64,000 bases of DNA from Entoloma clypeatum (taxonomy: Eukaryota > Basidiomycota > Agaricomycetes > Agaricales > Entolomataceae), in assembly GCA_963565915.1 (NCBI GenBank), contig OY751495.1:2356001-2420000 (forward strand), given 5' to 3'. Shown here one piece after another: positions 32,137 through 42,743 of this stretch. The notes beneath the pieces were generated by a model. It was given only the letters and a program-made list of their open reading frames with translations. It was not told the origin of the DNA and did not search any database. Within the stretch, counting starts at the first letter, position 1. Every line of letters starts with the position of its first letter. Position numbers and translations under genes: made by a program.

Positions 32137-33294
32137 ATGGCACTCCGAAACACCAAGACAGCAAAAGCCGCAGAAGCTGGCACTTCTAGGCAACAGGTTC
32201 TACAAAATGTCGAACAACGTTTAACAGAACTATCCCCCGTAACTCCCACTACTCCGACACCTCCGGGTTTTCAGCCCATCACACCTCCGCATAATATTCC
32301 GATCCCCACTTCCCCCATAGAATCCGCACCCCCGTCTCCTCAGAATATTTTCGGCCCACAAGCCCTTGCGGATGCTTTCCTCTTAATGACCAATGAACTC
32401 AAACGCAGCAAAGGTCACAAGCATCATAAAAAGGCTAAGGATCCGGACACCTTCGACGGTTCCGATCCCCGGAAACTGAACCAGTTCATCCTCCAATGCA
32501 CATTGTTCTTCCGCGACAACTCCGAGTATGACGATGACTCTGCCAAAATCACTCTCGCCATCTCTTTCCTCCGAGGCACAGCTCTCGATTATTTCGAGCA
32601 TTTCATCATCGAACCGGACCCGGATAACCCCCCGGACTGGTACGAAGATTGGTCCGCATTCCTCCGCACACTCCGCACGGAATTCGGGGTCATTGACCCC
32701 ATTGCGGATGCTGCCGACTCTCTGGACAATCTCAAAATGCGCGAAAATCAACATATTCTCAAGTATAATATCGAGTTCACATGCCTTGCTGCCAAAACGC
32801 ACTGGGACAGCTCCGCCCTGCATCACCGGTACTACTCCGGGTTGGCGGAGCGGATTAAAGATGTCCTTGGGACTCAAGCAAAGCCAAGCACGTTACCAGC
32901 ACTTAGGGAGCTAGCACAGACTATTGATGCTCGCCACTGGGAACGTCATCGCGAGAAGTCCCGCTCCGACAAGTCCGCATCCAAATCCGACAAATCCGAA
33001 GCTAAAACCCCCTCCGCAAACTCTGATAAAAACTCCAAAGCCAAACCACAGACACAGAACCAGGGCAAACAGTCGAAGCCTTCCTCCGCTCCCAAGTCCG
33101 ACATCTCCGACAAACTCGGAAAAGACGGAAAGCTAACTCCGGAGGAACGCAAACGCCGTTTTGACAACAACCTCTGTATGTTTTGTGGCAAAGCTGGACA
33201 CATCGCGAAAGATTGCCTGAAGTCTTCGTCCTCCGCCTCTAAGGCTAAGGCGCGCGCTGCCCAAGCCAAGACCACGGACGAAACAAAAAATTAG
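32137..33294 (+). CDS. gag of element C
   Basis: 385 residues from ATG 32137, 40 bp after the LTR. A Pro/Thr-rich N-terminus is followed by a retrotransposon capsid domain (about residues 105-270: AKDPDTFDGSDPRKL, then LDYFEHF, DWSAFLRTLRTEFG), a Lys/Ser-rich linker, and one CCHC knuckle (CMFCGKAGHIAKDC, about residue 348). Gag assembles the particle and packages the element RNA. It ends TAG at 33292-33294, immediately after a slippery heptamer that would move ribosomes into pol. No break is visible. Confidence 0.93.
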   Translation: MALRNTKTAKAAEAGTSRQQVLQNVEQRLTELSPVTPTTPTPPGFQPITPPHNIPIPTSPIESAPPSPQNIFGPQALADAFLLMTNELKRSKGHKHHKKAKDPDTFDGSDPRKLNQFILQCTLFFRDNSEYDDDSAKITLAISFLRGTALDYFEHFIIEPDPDNPPDWYEDWSAFLRTLRTEFGVIDPIADAADSLDNLKMRENQHILKYNIEFTCLAAKTHWDSSALHHRYYSGLAERIKDVLGTQAKPSTLPALRELAQTIDARHWERHREKSRSDKSASKSDKSEAKTPSANSDKNSKAKPQTQNQGKQSKPSSAPKSDISDKLGKDGKLTPEERKRRFDNNLCMFCGKAGHIAKDCLKSSSSASKAKARAAQAKTTDETKN

Positions 33295-33332
33295 CGGGCA
33301 GTCCACAGGACTCTGTACGGCCTGAGGACTGC
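33285..33332 (+). promoter_or_regulatory. -1 ribosomal frameshift signal between gag and pol of element C
   Basis: Slippery heptamer A AAA AAT (33285-33291) sits in the gag frame directly before the stop TAG. After a 6-nt spacer, GCAGTCC (33298-33304) can pair with GGACTGC (33326-33332) in a perfect 7-bp stem. A -1 slip enters the pol frame, which is open from here to the protease. Confidence 0.72.
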
Positions 33333-36300
33333 GTTGAACCCATCCGTACTACCGCTCTACTCAACGCTTCCGCTCTTTCCGATCCCAATTCCCTCCGTGT
33401 CCGACTTACATCTCCGCTTATCTCCGATTCTTCTCCGATAGCCGCCCTTGTGGACTCCGGCTCTACTCATTGTTTTATTGACTCCCGTTATGCTTCATCC
33501 TATAAACTCCCTTTCACCTCCATACCTCCGATCGAACTTAAATTATTTGACGGAACGTCCAACTCCGTCATTACTCAGGCGGTTGATCTCCCTGTATACT
33601 TTTCCTCCGGTGAATATATGGCCATTACAGCCTACGTGACTCCGCTCGATTCCTCCTGTTCTATGGTTCTTGGATACAACTGGCTCACCCGCTACAATCC
33701 TATGATTGACTGGGTATTGGGCAGTATTACTTTCCGTCCACAGCTCTTGAAGGAGTCTCCGACCTTGACGTCTTCTGCCAGGTCAGCTCCGCTACCTCCG
33801 CAGACCTCTCCCGATACTCCGACCTCCGACTCCGGCACACCCGCTGCTACTCCGGACGTTGTTCCGAATATTGCATTGATAAATGCAGCCGCATTTGTGC
33901 GCGCCTGCAAACTTCCGGGTGCCCAATCCTTCCGAATTCACCTCTCCGACCACACGATCTCCGCCCAATCCGCTTCTATGTCCGAGGAACCTCCGGACCT
34001 CTCCCATATCCCAGAAGAATATCACGATTTTGCCGATGTTTTTAGCAAGACAAAAGCAGACACCCTCGCTCCGCATCGTCCGTATGACCTCCACATCGAG
34101 TTAGAAGACGGATCGACTCCCCCTATTGGCCCTATGTACTCCATTTCACAATCCGAACTATCTGCCCTGCGAAACTTCATAGACGAACATTTGGCCATTG
34201 GCTTCATTCGCCCCTCTCGCTCTCCGCATGGCGCTCCAGTCCTCTTTGTCCGAAAGAAGGACGGTTCCCTCCGCCTGTGCGTCGACTATCGGGGCCTGAA
34301 CAAAGTTACCAAGAAGGATCGATACCCTCTTCCGCTCATCTCCGACCTCCTTTCCACTGCCGGAAAAGCGCGTGTTTATACCACTCTCGATCTCCGGCAT
34401 GCATATCATCTTGTCCGCATTGCCGATGGAGATGAATGGAAAACCGCTTTCCGCACTCGTTACGGATCGTTTGAATGGCTTGTTATGCCTTTTGGACTAT
34501 CCAACGCCCCTGCTGCTTTTCAGCGATTTGTGAATGACATCTTCAGTGACCTCCTCGATGTTACAGTGGTGGTCTACCTTGACGACATTCTCATTTACTC
34601 CGACGACCCCGCCAAGCACCCCGACAATGTCAAGGAAGTTCTCCGACGTCTCCGCAAGAACGGACTTTACGTCCGCTCCGACAAGTGCGAATTTTCTGTC
34701 GACACAGTCGAATATCTTGGTTTCATCCTTTCTCCCTCCGGTCTCCGCATGTCCGAAACCAAGGTGAAGACCATTCAAGAGTGGCCTGAACCTCGGAAAG
34801 TGAAGGACGTACAGTCTTTCCTAGGATTCGCAAATTTCTATCGACGTTTCATCCACGGTTATTCGGACATCGTTGTTCCGCTCACCCAACTCACCCGGAA
34901 GGGTACTCCGTTCCGTTTCTCCGACTCCGCACGGAGTGCGTTCAACGAGTTGAAGCTCGCGTTTACCAAAGCACCGGTCCTCACTCATTGGATTCCTGAT
35001 CGACCTATTATCATCGAGACGGACGCCTCTGACTACGCACTTGGTGCTATTTTGTCCATCCGGACCTCCGACGAGGAAATACACCCAGTAGCGTTCCACT
35101 CCCGCACCTTCACCGCCCCGGAACTCAACTATGACACGCATGACAAGGAGTTACTTGCTATCCATGAAGCATTCAAGGTATGGCGACATTACCTTGAAGG
35201 CTCCGCTGCTCCGATCGACGTTGTCACGGACCACAAGAACCTGGAGTATTTCGCCACTACAAAGGTTCTCACCCGCCGACAGGCCCGGTGGTCCGAGTTC
35301 CTCTCTCAGTTCAATCTCTTGATTCGCTTCCGCCCCGGACGTCTCGGTACCAAGCCGGACTCTTTGACTAGACGATGGGACGTCTATCCCAAAGAGGGGA
35401 ATAGCGACTATGCATTGGTAAACCCAAGCAACTTCCGACCAGTCTTTTCCCAAGAACAGCTGTCCGCATCTCTCCGAGCTACGGAGTTGTTCACCCCTGT
35501 TCTCCGCGCCACAGTCATAATGGACATTGAACAGTTGCACTCCAACATCCTCCGTTCACTCCCATCCGACCCAATCTATGCCGACCATCTCAAGGAGCCC
35601 AAACCGCACTGGTCCGTAGACTCCGACGGTTTCCTCCGTCATAGTGGTCGCATTTATGTCCCCGACTCCGATAACCTCCGGCTCCGCACCCTCCGCAACA
35701 AGCACGACCATATTCTCTCCGGACACCCCGGACAGAACAAGACAGTTAGTCTCATTCAACGAGATTATACTTGGCCTGGTGTTCGAGACTTTGTCAAAAA
35801 GTACTGCAAATCCTGCACCACTTGCATGCGCTCTAAACCCCAACGCCACAAGCCCTATGGTATGCTGAAGCAACTCCCAGTTCCGAACCTTCCGTGGAAC
35901 TCCATATCCATGGACTTCATCGAGACACTTCCGACCTCCGGCGGTTTTGACGCAATCCTTGTTATTGTTGACTGAATGACAAAACAAAGCATTTTTGTTC
36001 CGACTACGATCCACTGCACCTCCGAAGATCTAGCCACCTTGTTCATCCTGCATGTGTTCTCCAAGCACGGAGTACCGGAGCATGTCACCTCCGACCGAGG
36101 CCCGGAGTTCGTCTCCCGCTTTTTCCGCTCCCTCGGAAAAGCCCTCAACATGACTCTGCACTTCACCTCTGGCTACCATCCTGAAGGCGACGGTCAAACC
36201 AAACGTACCAACCAGACCTTGGAACAGTACCTCCGCATTTTCTGTAACTATCAACAGGACAACTGGTCCGAACTACTTCCGCTTGCGGAGTTCGCGTACA

Positions 36301-36989
36301 ACAATGCTCCGAGTGCTACGACCGGGATCTCGCCCTTCTTTGCCAATAAAGGTTATCATCCGAACCTCTCCGTCCATCCGGAGCGCGACCTCGCATCCGC
36401 CCGTGCCCGACAATTCGTCGTAGACCTGGACGAGCTTCACCAAGAACTCAAATCTACAATCCTAGAAGCTCAACGACGTTATCAAGGCCCCGCCGATCTC
36501 CGGCATGCTCCGCCCCCTCCGCTCGAAGTAGGACAGCAAGCTTTTGTGAAGGCTAAGTTTTTCCGCACTACACGACCCTCCAAAAAGCTGTCTGAAAAGT
36601 ACCTTGGCCCCTTTGACATCCTTGCCAGGAATGGTACACACTCTTACACCCTCCGACTTCCGGACACCATACGCGGTGTTCACCCCGTTTTCCACATCTC
36701 CATGCTGGAGCCATCTGTTCCGAACGACATTCCGAACCGGACAGTAACTCCGCCTCCTCCGGTCAACGTTGAAGGAGAAGTGGAATACGAAATCGCCGAA
36801 ATCCTTGACACCAAACTGGATCGTCGGCGTTCTTGCAAACTGCTCTACCTAGTCCGTTGGCTAGGCTATGAAGGAACCGATGAGGAACAGTCCTGGCTAC
36901 CCGCCACGGAACTCGAACACGCGACGGACTTAGTCGCGGACTTCCACTCCGCGTATCCGGAGAAACCGGGCCCCTTATCACACCTATAG
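33288..36989 (+). pseudogene. pol of element C, one in-frame TGA
   Basis: Read after a -1 shift from gag. Order: protease VDSGSTHCFID (about residue 54), linker LGYNWLTRYNPMIDW, RT with FGLSNAPAAFQ and YLDDILIYS (about residue 428), RNase H with TDASDYALGAIL and TDHKNLEYF, integrase zinc finger HDHILSGHPGQ...CKSCTTC, DDE core with MDFIETLP and SDRGPEFVSRFF, and a C-terminal chromodomain (LYLVRWLGYEGTDEEQSWLP) before the stop at 36989. The only break is TGA 35973-35975 where the family has VDRMTKQ, that is CGA to TGA. Read-through or a sister copy could still mobilise the element. Confidence 0.92.
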
Positions 36990-37059
36990 AAGCACGCAAG
37001 ACTCTCATATTGCAAAAAAATAATAAAAAATAATGAAAAGAAACTAGAGGGGGGAGGGG

Positions 37060-37969
37060 CTACTGGGTTTTGGCCTTTTTGGCCGGCGGACCCTCATTCT
37101 CCGACCCTTCCTCCGACTCCTCCGTTTTTTCCCCTGTTTCTTCCTCCGCTTTCCTCGCCTGCTTTTTCTCCTCCTCCATTTTCTCCGCTTGCAGTTCCGC
37201 AAGCTCCCCCTCGTCCAACCCCTCGTCCTCTTCCTCGTCCTCTTCCGCACTTTTCGCCTCCCCTCCGTCATCCTCCGACTCCGGAGCCGCCGCCTCCAGC
37301 AAGAAGTTCCGGTAGGCGAGGTGGTTGTTTAAAATTTGCAGCTGCCGGAGCAGCGCCCAACCGACCCTCGCCGACCGCTCCTCTCTCTCCTCCAGAGCCT
37401 CCCAGAGCTCCCGGAGCTCCTCCGCGACCCCTGCGCCGCAGCAGTTCTTTGCCCCGCTCGGGCCCGCGACCTCCGCGACGGCCTCCTCCGTCTTCCCCCG
37501 TTTACGCTTCGCCCTCGTCTCGCCGGTTTTCAGGCAAACCCGTTTGCCGTCTTTACACCGCTGGCATGCGGTGCCTTTCCCCTGCCTAAGGAGACTGTCA
37601 GTAAGGAAAAGAAGATGAAAAAAAAAAAAAAGCGGGTACTCACAATGGCCACTTGCACTCCACCTTCGCCTGCGCACAGGCCTGACACGCCTCCCCCCGG
37701 ACCTCCGATTCCTCCGCTCCGCTCTCCGCCCTCTGTTTCCCCGCCTTCTTCGCCCTCTTCCTCTCCGCCTCCGCCTCCGCCTTCGCCTCCGCCTCTGCCT
37801 TCTTCTTCGCCTCTGCCTCCCTCGCCCTCCTCTCGGCCTCCGCCTTCTTCCTTGCCTCCGCCTCCTCCTTTTCCTTGCGTATCTGCGCCAGACGGCGCAG
37901 GAGCTCCTCTTCGGAGTCGTCTAGGTTGGCGCTGGATCGGGGGGGCTGTGTGCTCGAGCCTTGGGGCAT
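37060..37969 (-). CDS. Antisense intron-containing gene with Zn2Cys6-like cysteines, inside element C
   Basis: Exon 1 37969-37644 (ATG, MPQGSSTQPPRSS), intron 37643-37595 (GTGAGT...CAG, 49 nt), exon 2 37594-37060; together 861 nt, 286 residues. Parts: a Ser-rich start, an Ala/Glu/Lys coiled coil (about 20-80), then CQACAQAKVEC and CQRCKDGKRVC, giving C-x2-C-x6-C-x13-C-x2-C-x6-C across the splice, close to the fungal Zn2Cys6 binuclear cluster (which allows 5-12 or more residues in the middle). A second helical region follows, then an acidic tail and a basic end PPAKKAKTQ. It reads opposite to gag-pol, between the pol stop and the 3' LTR. A DNA-binding regulator is one possibility; function is not shown. 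Confidence 0.72.
37595..37643 (-). other. Intron of the antisense gene in element C
   Basis: 49 nt, GTGAGT at the 5' end, a poly-T tract and TTACTGACAG at the 3' end. Removing it keeps the frame. In the element's genomic RNA it is antisense, so it would not be spliced out during retrotransposition. Confidence 0.75.
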
Positions 37970-38089
37970 GTTGGTGGTAACTGGAAGAAACCCTTGAAAG
38001 CCGCTCACCTCCGTTAAATAACCGAGACCACATGACCTTGTTTATTTTCTCACGGTCTTCCATGGGTGTCAGACCTAAGAGGGGAATAC

Positions 38090-38811
38090 TGTTATATCCG
38101 TCTCCAAATCTCCGATCCACTCCGATCGTCCTCCGACTTTCCGGACTTTCCGGACATCCGTTACCTCCACATCTCCGCACGTTGCCATCGTGCATTTCAT
38201 ATTCATAACTCCATGCCTTTATGCATTTCATATTCATATTCCCGTTTACTTATGCATCGCCTTTTCCGCATGGTCCGTTGACCGACATCTCCGATGTTCG
38301 TTACAGTCGCTGGCAACTTACGCCACAACTCCGGACCTACTCCGACCATCTCCGTAAAGTAATCTCATTTAGATATTTAAGCTTGTACCATACCTGTAGT
38401 TCCTCAGTTCGAATATCAACAAAGTTCACTCCTCTACTCCCCGTTCATGCCAGAGATCCTCGCTGTGGTACAATACGCCGACGACATCCTCATCTACTGC
38501 TCTTCCTCCATCGTTACCCTTCGACGAGCTCAGTACTGTGTCCGAGTCACAACTCCGACGTCGTCCGACCATTTCCACGTCAACGTGTCTCTCACCGAGA
38601 TCTTTCCGAGGACCTCCGCATCTCCGACCTCTCCTCCGACCTCCTGAAATTGGGACACCTTATCCAACAAACGGCGGCGCAACACATACGTTGAAGCCAC
38701 GTCCCTCCCCTTCGTCGTTCCTCCGCATTCCCGGAGTTCCGCTCCGGCCTCAGTCCTTCGTCCGACCTCCAACGGACTCCGACGAAGCTCCGACTTTTCA
38801 CCTACTTAACA
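38090..38811 (+). repeat. 3' LTR of element C
   Basis: 722 bp, nearly identical to the 5' LTR (for example CTCCAAAT versus CTCGGAAT near its start). Confidence 0.96.
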
Positions 38812-38906
38812 GTTCCTCCGCATTTCCGGAGTTCCGCTCCGGTCTCAGTCCTACGTCCGACCTCCGATGGACTCCGACGAAGCTCCGACGTTTCACCTAC
38901 TTAACA

Positions 38907-39201
38907 CAACCCGGATGTGCCTCAACCCCCCAGGAGGTCATATAGGAACTCGAAGACAACAGGCCATAGTAGATCCAGAAGTTCCCTCATCACGCAGCAA
39001 CAGTGTTGATGTGGACATGGCCAGCAACCACCATGCCTCTGAAGGGAGCGACAAAGAGGACCCTCCATGGTGGGGTGGAATATCTGCCAGGAAGGATAGC
39101 GATCATGGATCGGGCAGAGGGAGTGCTAGGCATAGGGAAGCTGGGTACCGGCACTGGAACATAAATGCTGGAGACTTCTCATTGTCTGATGATGATGAAA
39201 G
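38907..39201 (+). pseudogene. Coiled-coil host gene, downstream part 2
   Basis: It continues the frame broken at 30699 (VDDLN then PDVPQPPRR). A shift near a C-run at 38928 leads into an acidic and His/Ser-rich frame (VDPEVPSSRSNSVDVDMASN, EGSDKEDPPWWGG, FSLSDDDES). It ends at a MITE insertion at 39202. No known domain. Either the C-run is a 1-bp error or a short intron lies here. Confidence 0.6.
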
Positions 39202-39475
39202 TAGTGTTATGAAGTCCAGTCTCAAAGACCTAGAACTGGACCAGAACCAGACTGGTAAAGACTGGTGAAAGACTGGACTGCAGTCTCAAGTTTCAGATTT
39301 TTGAGGATTGACCAGTCTCAGGTTCTTCAAATTTTGGAAAGAAAGAAGACTGGTTCAACACCAGTCTTGATTTGAGACTCAAAAAATGTAAACTGGTCAT
39401 AGGTTCACACAGGTTCTTATAGGTTCACATGGATGTGTTCATCAAAGCTTCTATAAAATGTTTTGAAATGTGTCA
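39202..39475. mobile_element. hAT-type MITE, partial copy 3
   Basis: The left half matches the complete copies. It stops at GAAATGTGTCATA, where a Tc1/mariner-type end (CAGTGCC) begins; the complete copies read GAAATGTGTTATA here, so TA was the target. Confidence 0.88.
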
Positions 39476-39712
39476 TACAGTGCCTCACAAAACTGATTCA
39501 ATGTTTGTTGCTTTTTGAATACCTTCAAGATAACTCTGCAAAGAATACCAATTGAATTAAACCTTTGGTATATAATTGAAAGCCCTACTTCAGGGCTTTC
39601 AGAATATAAAGGAATCATATGATTTAGATCAGAATCCATGGAGATATGATTAAATTACATCAGCAACTCATTGAATCAGTTTTGTGAGTACCTATGGCAA
39701 TTATCAGAATCA

Positions 39713-40630
39713 CACAGGTGTGTCGGACCAATGTTCCTCTCGGAAACATTGTGAACAAATGATAATCTAATATAGTATTCTTTTAGTTGGTAAATGATGT
39801 GACCATTGATTGGAAACATGTTATATAAGCACAAGCTAAGCCATCAATGTTTTCACGAGACAAATCTTATGGAAATATTGAATAAAGTTATGATTTTTCA
39901 TACAAGATTCCCATGAAACACATAGGAATAACATTCTGCATAAGATCTGTTTGTTTATTCTTTTTTTGTTCAAGGTTTGGTTGCATGTGTGCTCGATGAA
40001 TACACACCAATCAAAGTCTTTATGTTTTCTCCATGTTCTCGCCACATACACAAAGGTCTCATAGGCAAATAACACTAAATATAAAGTCACAGTGAGCTGA
40101 GTATAGAATTGTTCCTCACACAAAGGTTACATAACCAATGTTCCACTTGAGGTAATCAATGTTCTACTTGTGTTCCTGTTTTTCTGACGAACACAATGGG
40201 AACATTTATTATATAACTCTGATGTGATCAATAAGTCAATATTGTGCTCATTGCAAGTTTATATTTAGTGTTCTTTGTCAATGGGGCCTTTATGTACGTG
40301 GCGAGAACATGGAGAAAATATAAAGACTTTGATTGGTGTGTATTCATCAAGCACACATGCAATCAAACCTTGAACAAAAAAAGAATAAACAAACAGATCT
40401 TATGCAGAATGTTATCCCTATGTGTTTCATGGGAATCTTGTATGAAAAATCATAACTTTATTCAATATTTCCATAAGATTTGTCTCGTGAAAACATTGAT
40501 GGCTTAGCTTGTGCTTATATAACATGTTTCCAATCAATGGTCACATCATTTACCAACTAAAAAAATACTATATTAGATTATCATTTGTTCACAATGTTTC
40601 TGAGAGGGACATTGGTCCGACGCACCTGTG
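39713..40630. repeat. Foldback element with 374-bp inverted arms
   Basis: Arms 39713-40086 and 40257-40630, ends CACAGGTG/CACCTGTG, 170-bp spacer, and a 3-bp duplication TCA on both sides. The arms are AT-rich and non-coding; frames found in them are mirror artefacts. It is nested inside the Tc1/mariner region, upstream of the transposase. Confidence 0.85.
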
Positions 40631-40760
40631 TCAAATGCTTCACTGCTTGTATGGTAACCAGTTGTCATGACTTACTGATGGAACTTGAATAGAACCCTGA
40701 TGGGTTGTCAAGGAAAGTTGTATAAGAAGAATCCAACCTCAACAGCCTCCATAATTAATC

Positions 40761-41777
40761 ATGCGCCCTATCTTCTCTTCCCAGAAGGAAAACATTCTTT
40801 CTCTGGCCTCCAATGGTCACTCCACTCGTCATATTGCCTCTAACCTGGGTGTCAGCCAACCAACTGTCTCCAGAGTGCTTCAGAATCTTCTTCCTCATCG
40901 CAATCTCTCTTCTGGTGGTCGTCCATCCAAGCTTTCTCCCACCAACACATGAAACAAACTTTCACAAATCACCTCAGGGAGAGCCTCCAATGCTGTGCAG
41001 GCTACCAAACACATCAACACTGTCATCTCCAATCCTGTCTCCCCAGAAACTGTGAGAAGGGTTCTCAGAAAACATGAATTCAAGGCTGTAACAAAGAAGA
41101 AAAGACCTTTCTTAAAGGCCATACATTGGAAGAGGCAGTTGGCATTTGCTATGAAGCACAGGGAATGGATAGTGGAGGACTGGAAGAGGGTCATTTGGCC
41201 AGATGAGACCAAAATCAACAGGTTTGGGTCAGATGGCAAGGAATGGGTCTGGAAAAAGAAGGGTGAGGGGCTTATTGAAAGAGAGGTTCAGGGCACAGTC
41301 AAGTTTGGGGGAGGAAATATTATGGTTTGGGGTTGTATGGGTTGGGAAGGTGTGGGGAGACTTGCAGAGGTTGAGGGGAGGACGGATGCTGATCAGTATG
41401 TGTCCATTTTGGAGGACAATTTGCTGCCCAGCATGGAGGAGAGTGGAATCTCTGAAGAGGAGATCATTTTTCAGCAGGACAATGACCCCAAGCACACCTC
41501 CAAGAAGGCCAAAAAATGGATGGACAGCAAGAATATTGCTCTGCTGGATTGGCCTGCACAGTCCCCAGACCTCAATCCTATTGAACACCTCTGGGTTCAT
41601 ATTAAAAGGAAGTTGAATGAATATACAACACCACCCAAGGGAGTCTGGGAGATTTGGGACAGAGCAGCAGAGGTGTGGAATAATATAGAGCCAGAAGTGT
41701 GTCAAAACCTGATAGAAAGTATGCCAAGAAGGGTAGAGGCAGTAATCAAAGCTAAGGGGGGTAATACCAAGTACTAA
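40761..41777 (+). pseudogene. Tc1/mariner transposase, one in-frame TGA
   Basis: A single frame of 338 codons. The N-terminus is a helix-turn-helix (HIASNLGVSQPTVSRVL) followed by a GRPSK AT-hook-like box. The catalytic DD34E triad is visible: WPDETKIN (about 41200), QQDNDPKHTS (about 41475, first D of DND) and NPIEHLW (34 residues later). TGA at 40950-40952 lies between the DNA-binding and catalytic parts, probably from CGA. Otherwise full length for the family (about 340 residues). It would cut and paste at TA sites. Confidence 0.9.
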
Positions 41778-41900
41778 AGTATAAAATACTGTATTTATTG
41801 TACATACTCACAAAACTGATTCAATGAGTCCCCCCCCAGCTGATGCTCAACTGCTAATGAATAACAGGCACCAAAGCAGAAGCAGAAGGTTCCCCTGCTG

Positions 41901-42587
41901 ATGAAGTTCTCCAGGCCTAAAGGAGGGGCTGGCCCCCAAATCAGATTCTCAACACTGCCTATGACACGCTATTCAGATGAACAATCCGGGCGAAGCAGGC
42001 ATTGCAGTAGTGTACCAGGGATGGAGGTAAGCCCTATGCAGCTGCAACTCAGGCTTTCTGTTGATGGCGCGTTCTCGTGGAAGTTGAGAAAAGAAAGCCT
42101 ACATGAGCTGCTTAAGACAATGAAAAGGATGGAGGAAATGATGGTGAGCAGGGATAACCGGAGTCCAGACTATGCAGAGACGTCTCGCAAAAGGCACAAA
42201 GTCTTCAAAAGATCACCTAGAAGAACCATCAACCTCACTTGGATGCGGCAGCTGGTAAGTTGCCACTCAATGGATACAGTGTCTACACTGACACATGCAC
42301 AGGGAGAAGTGAGGGATCTGATGAATTTGCTGCTGGGGATTGAACACGATGAGGGCATCGTCGTCTGGGAAGGTGGGCCATCAAAGAAGGAGGTCAAAGA
42401 TTGGGTGAAAGACCGTTCATCATGCGGGCCATGCCTGCAACCCCTGATGCCATATTTTGACCATCTCAATTCAGATTGGAATACTGCACTGGAGGAGCCA
42501 TTCTGGCGACTATACTGCAAGACCTATGGCGAAGACTGCAGTGACAAAATTCTGGAGGAATGGTTATGGCAGGAAGCGGGCCAGTAA
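41901..42587 (+). CDS. Hypothetical protein, possibly 3' part of the coiled-coil host gene
   Basis: An open frame of 228 codons in the same direction as the gene fragments 30547-30699 and 38907-39201, separated from them only by the MITE, Tc1 and foldback insertions. It shows SWKLRKESLHELLKTMKRMEEMM (helical), a basic patch RKRHKVFKRSPRR, and KEVKDWVKDRSSCGPCLQP with two nearby cysteines. GTAAG/CAG pairs near 42027-42052 may be a small intron. I recognise no domain. Codon use looks host-like. It may be a separate gene. Confidence 0.55.
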   Translation: MKFSRPKGGAGPQIRFSTLPMTRYSDEQSGRSRHCSSVPGMEVSPMQLQLRLSVDGAFSWKLRKESLHELLKTMKRMEEMMVSRDNRSPDYAETSRKRHKVFKRSPRRTINLTWMRQLVSCHSMDTVSTLTHAQGEVRDLMNLLLGIEHDEGIVVWEGGPSKKEVKDWVKDRSSCGPCLQPLMPYFDHLNSDWNTALEEPFWRLYCKTYGEDCSDKILEEWLWQEAGQ

Positions 42588-42743
42588 TCAGCTGTGAGAG
42601 CCTGATGTGCACATTGAAATCTGAAAGCAAAGTACAAGCGGACATCTAAAAAAGGGTACAAAAGGCAACTTGCTCAAATTGAACGCAGTCAAGCATGGAT
42701 TTGGCACATCCGGGAGAGGTTGCTTGTTACAACTCGCCCTTCA

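Larger units (their letters stand above)
31375..38811 (+). mobile_element. Ty3/Gypsy chromovirus-type element C, nearly intact
   Basis: 7437 bp with two 722-bp LTRs that differ at only a few sites, a 5-bp duplication GTTCC, self-priming PBS, gag, pol in -1 frame with a frameshift signal, chromodomain, an antisense gene, a purine tract (AAGAGGGGAA) and 3' LTR. One TGA at 35973 is the only break seen in pol. It is the youngest complete element here. Confidence 0.96.
30700..38906 (+). repeat. Solo LTR of family C, split by element C
   Basis: Left part 30700-31374, right part 38812-38906. Its own 5-bp duplication CAACC lies at 30695-30699 and 38907-38911. Element C inserted near its 3' end, with the duplication GTTCC at 31370-31374 and 38812-38816. 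Confidence 0.93.
39478..41828. mobile_element. Tc1/mariner-type element region with three copies of the terminal repeat
   Basis: TA + CAGTGCCTCACAAAACTG begins at 39476. The inverted version of this end is at 39667-39690, and the 24-bp perfect inverse of that at 41805-41828. Two readings are possible: a 213-bp MITE (39478-39690) next to a larger element, or one 2.2-kb element (39667-41828) holding the transposase. The right outer end with its TA is not found. Confidence 0.7.

Noticed and set aside
37336..37980. Plus-strand Pro/Ser-rich 214-codon frame in element C
   Set aside because: It is antisense to the two-exon cysteine-cluster gene; its Pro/Ser richness mirrors the Ala/Glu/Lys coiled coil.
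39836..40507. Two matching protein frames on opposite strands (39836-40123 and 40244-40507)
   Set aside because: They are the two arms of the foldback element read in opposite directions, not a duplicated gene.
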